The position numbers and the translations under genes are program-made. A model generated the notes under the pieces. That model saw only the letters and a program-made list of their open reading frames with translations. It did not search any database and had not been told where the DNA came from. Positions 4,772-5,692 of a stretch of DNA of 5,692 nucleotides are shown one piece after another. Position 1 is the stretch's first letter. Each line of letters begins with the position of its first letter. Source of the DNA: JANMDR01 sp031409495 (GTDB taxonomy: Bacteria; Pseudomonadota; Gammaproteobacteria; Burkholderiales; Usitatibacteraceae); the NCBI GenBank assembly GCA_031409495.1, contig JANNXI010000165.1, positions 1-5,692 on the forward strand, in the 5' to 3' direction.

Positions 4772-5692
4772 TCAGCCCTTAGCTTCGCCCGCAACCACGA
4801 CCCGATCTCGTCCGGCACGTTTTGCCTCGTAAAGGGCGCTATCAGCACGAGCGATGAGTCTTTCTATTGGGTGATCAGTAATTGCTCGGTCAATTGTGTC
4901 GGCAAACTCACTGGCCACCCCAATAGACACGGTATAGCTAATGCCACTAATACCAATTTCGGCGCGCCGGCCTTGGCCGTGCACTTTGCGGTTACGCGCG
5001 GCCGCGGTGAGCCTTGTAGCCAAGTCGAGCAGCCGAGTTTGCGAAACATTAAAGAGCAACACCAAAAACTCTTCGCCGCCGTAGCGCGCCGCGATGCCAT
5101 CGTCGCCCACAGTTTCGCGGAGCACCTCAGCGAAATCGCGCAATACGGCATCACCACTGGCGTGGCCGTACTGGTCATTAATCTTCTTGAAGTGGTCAAG
5201 ATCAAGCATAATCACGCTCAAACTCGGTACTTCATTTGACGAACCGCCGTCCATGTGGTTCGCGGGATGCAGTTTTACGCTAACACCCCCATGCTCCTTG
5301 GTGTTTTCCAACGTGCGTAGCTGCATGTGTTCATGCTCGAGCTCAAACAAGTAGCGGCGGTTTGCGAGCCCAGTCAAGGGATCAAATCGTGCTTGCTGGA
5401 GCAACCGGGTATTTGACTGTGCCAGCTCCGCCGATGCAATGTTTAGCTGCTCTGTGCGCTCCGCCACGTCGGCCTTTAGTTGCTTCGCGTAGTTGTCGGC
5501 ACGCCAAGTGCGCCAACGGGTCCACCCGTAAAGCGTGCTCACCAGTCCGGCCAATAACAAAATTCGTCCAAAAATACTCTCATACCAAGCATGGGCTACA
5601 TGCACTGTTAACACTTCCGCAATCGTCTCTTGGGTATTGCCACCGGCAGAGGCGCTTGTGGCGGTTTTGAGCGTGGCCGTGGCGCGAATTTC
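4772..5692 (-). CDS. Membrane-anchored GGDEF diguanylate cyclase (C-terminal part, partial)
   Basis: The frame is open to the right edge, so the 306 visible residues are the C-terminal part of a longer protein; the GTG at 5614 is not needed as a start. Visible residues 1-38 end in LTVHVAHAWYESIFG, resembling the end of a periplasmic Y_Y_Y domain before its membrane anchor. One helix follows (about 39-57, GRILLLAGLVSTLYGW), then a coiled-coil linker with VAERTEQL (about 62-97). The GGDEF domain starts at DPLTGLANRR (104-113), has MLDLDHFKKIND (162-173, with a metal-binding Asp), the active-site signature RYGGEEF (203-209), VSIGVA (255-260) and ADSALYEAKRAGRDRV at the end. It should make cyclic di-GMP from two GTP. 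The inhibitory RxxD site is replaced by GDDG (196-199), and about 25 extra residues lie between NRR and the LDLD strand. Relatives often carry a seven-bladed Reg_prop sensor upstream; that part is outside the window. Confidence 0.9.
   Translation of the reverse strand, partial: EIRATATLKTATSASAGGNTQETIAEVLTVHVAHAWYESIFGRILLLAGLVSTLYGWTRWRTWRADNYAKQLKADVAERTEQLNIASAELAQSNTRLLQQARFDPLTGLANRRYLFELEHEHMQLRTLENTKEHGGVSVKLHPANHMDGGSSNEVPSLSVIMLDLDHFKKINDQYGHASGDAVLRDFAEVLRETVGDDGIAARYGGEEFLVLLFNVSQTRLLDLATRLTAAARNRKVHGQGRRAEIGISGISYTVSIGVASEFADTIDRAITDHPIERLIARADSALYEAKRAGRDRVVVAGEAKG

Noticed and set aside
5362..5670. Plus-strand open frame over the diguanylate cyclase start region
   Set aside because: It is antisense to a clearly coding region and has no independent support.

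Overview
The window looks like an accessory, partly decaying stretch of a Gram-negative, probably beta- or gammaproteobacterial chromosome. This placement is an inference from gene families (signal-peptide FAS1 protein, MATE exporter, membrane-anchored diguanylate cyclase with a Y_Y_Y-like junction, IS256 element) and moderate GC content. No single marker fixes the genus. I found no rRNA, tRNA or CRISPR array, and no convincing new multi-gene system.

Layout, left to right. Positions 1-271 are one end of an IS256-family insertion sequence with the N-terminus of its transposase (minus strand). Its terminal repeat abuts, and supplies the stop codon of, an essentially full-length MATE-family exporter (263-1624, minus). 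A hairpin terminator (1650-1692) follows. Then comes a gene graveyard (about 1710-2627): a frameshifted minus-strand remnant of an unrecognised protein, and a plus-strand C-terminal remnant of a flavin amine oxidase. The latter is split by a 160-bp near-perfect palindrome flanked by CTAG, which looks like a MITE.

From 2641 to 3990 the genes look intact. A secreted FAS1 (fasciclin-like) protein (minus) is divergent from a TetR-family regulator (plus). Their 153-bp shared intergenic region holds a TGACT-N4-AGTCA palindrome next to the regulator's likely -10 box and a related half-site next to the FAS1 promoter. The simplest reading is a regulator that controls itself and its neighbour. A 170-bp convergent spacer with degenerate 26-bp repeats leads to a small secreted protein made of 20-residue Ser/Thr/Gly/Lys repeats (4160-4549, minus). 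The right edge (4772-5692, minus) is the C-terminal part of a membrane-bound GGDEF diguanylate cyclase that continues beyond the window; its GGEEF signature is intact but its RxxD inhibitory site is missing.

The points most worth following are the homologous terminator hairpins at 1650-1692 and 2646-2686, the CTAG-flanked palindrome, the IS-supplied stop codon, and the shared operator-like half-sites.
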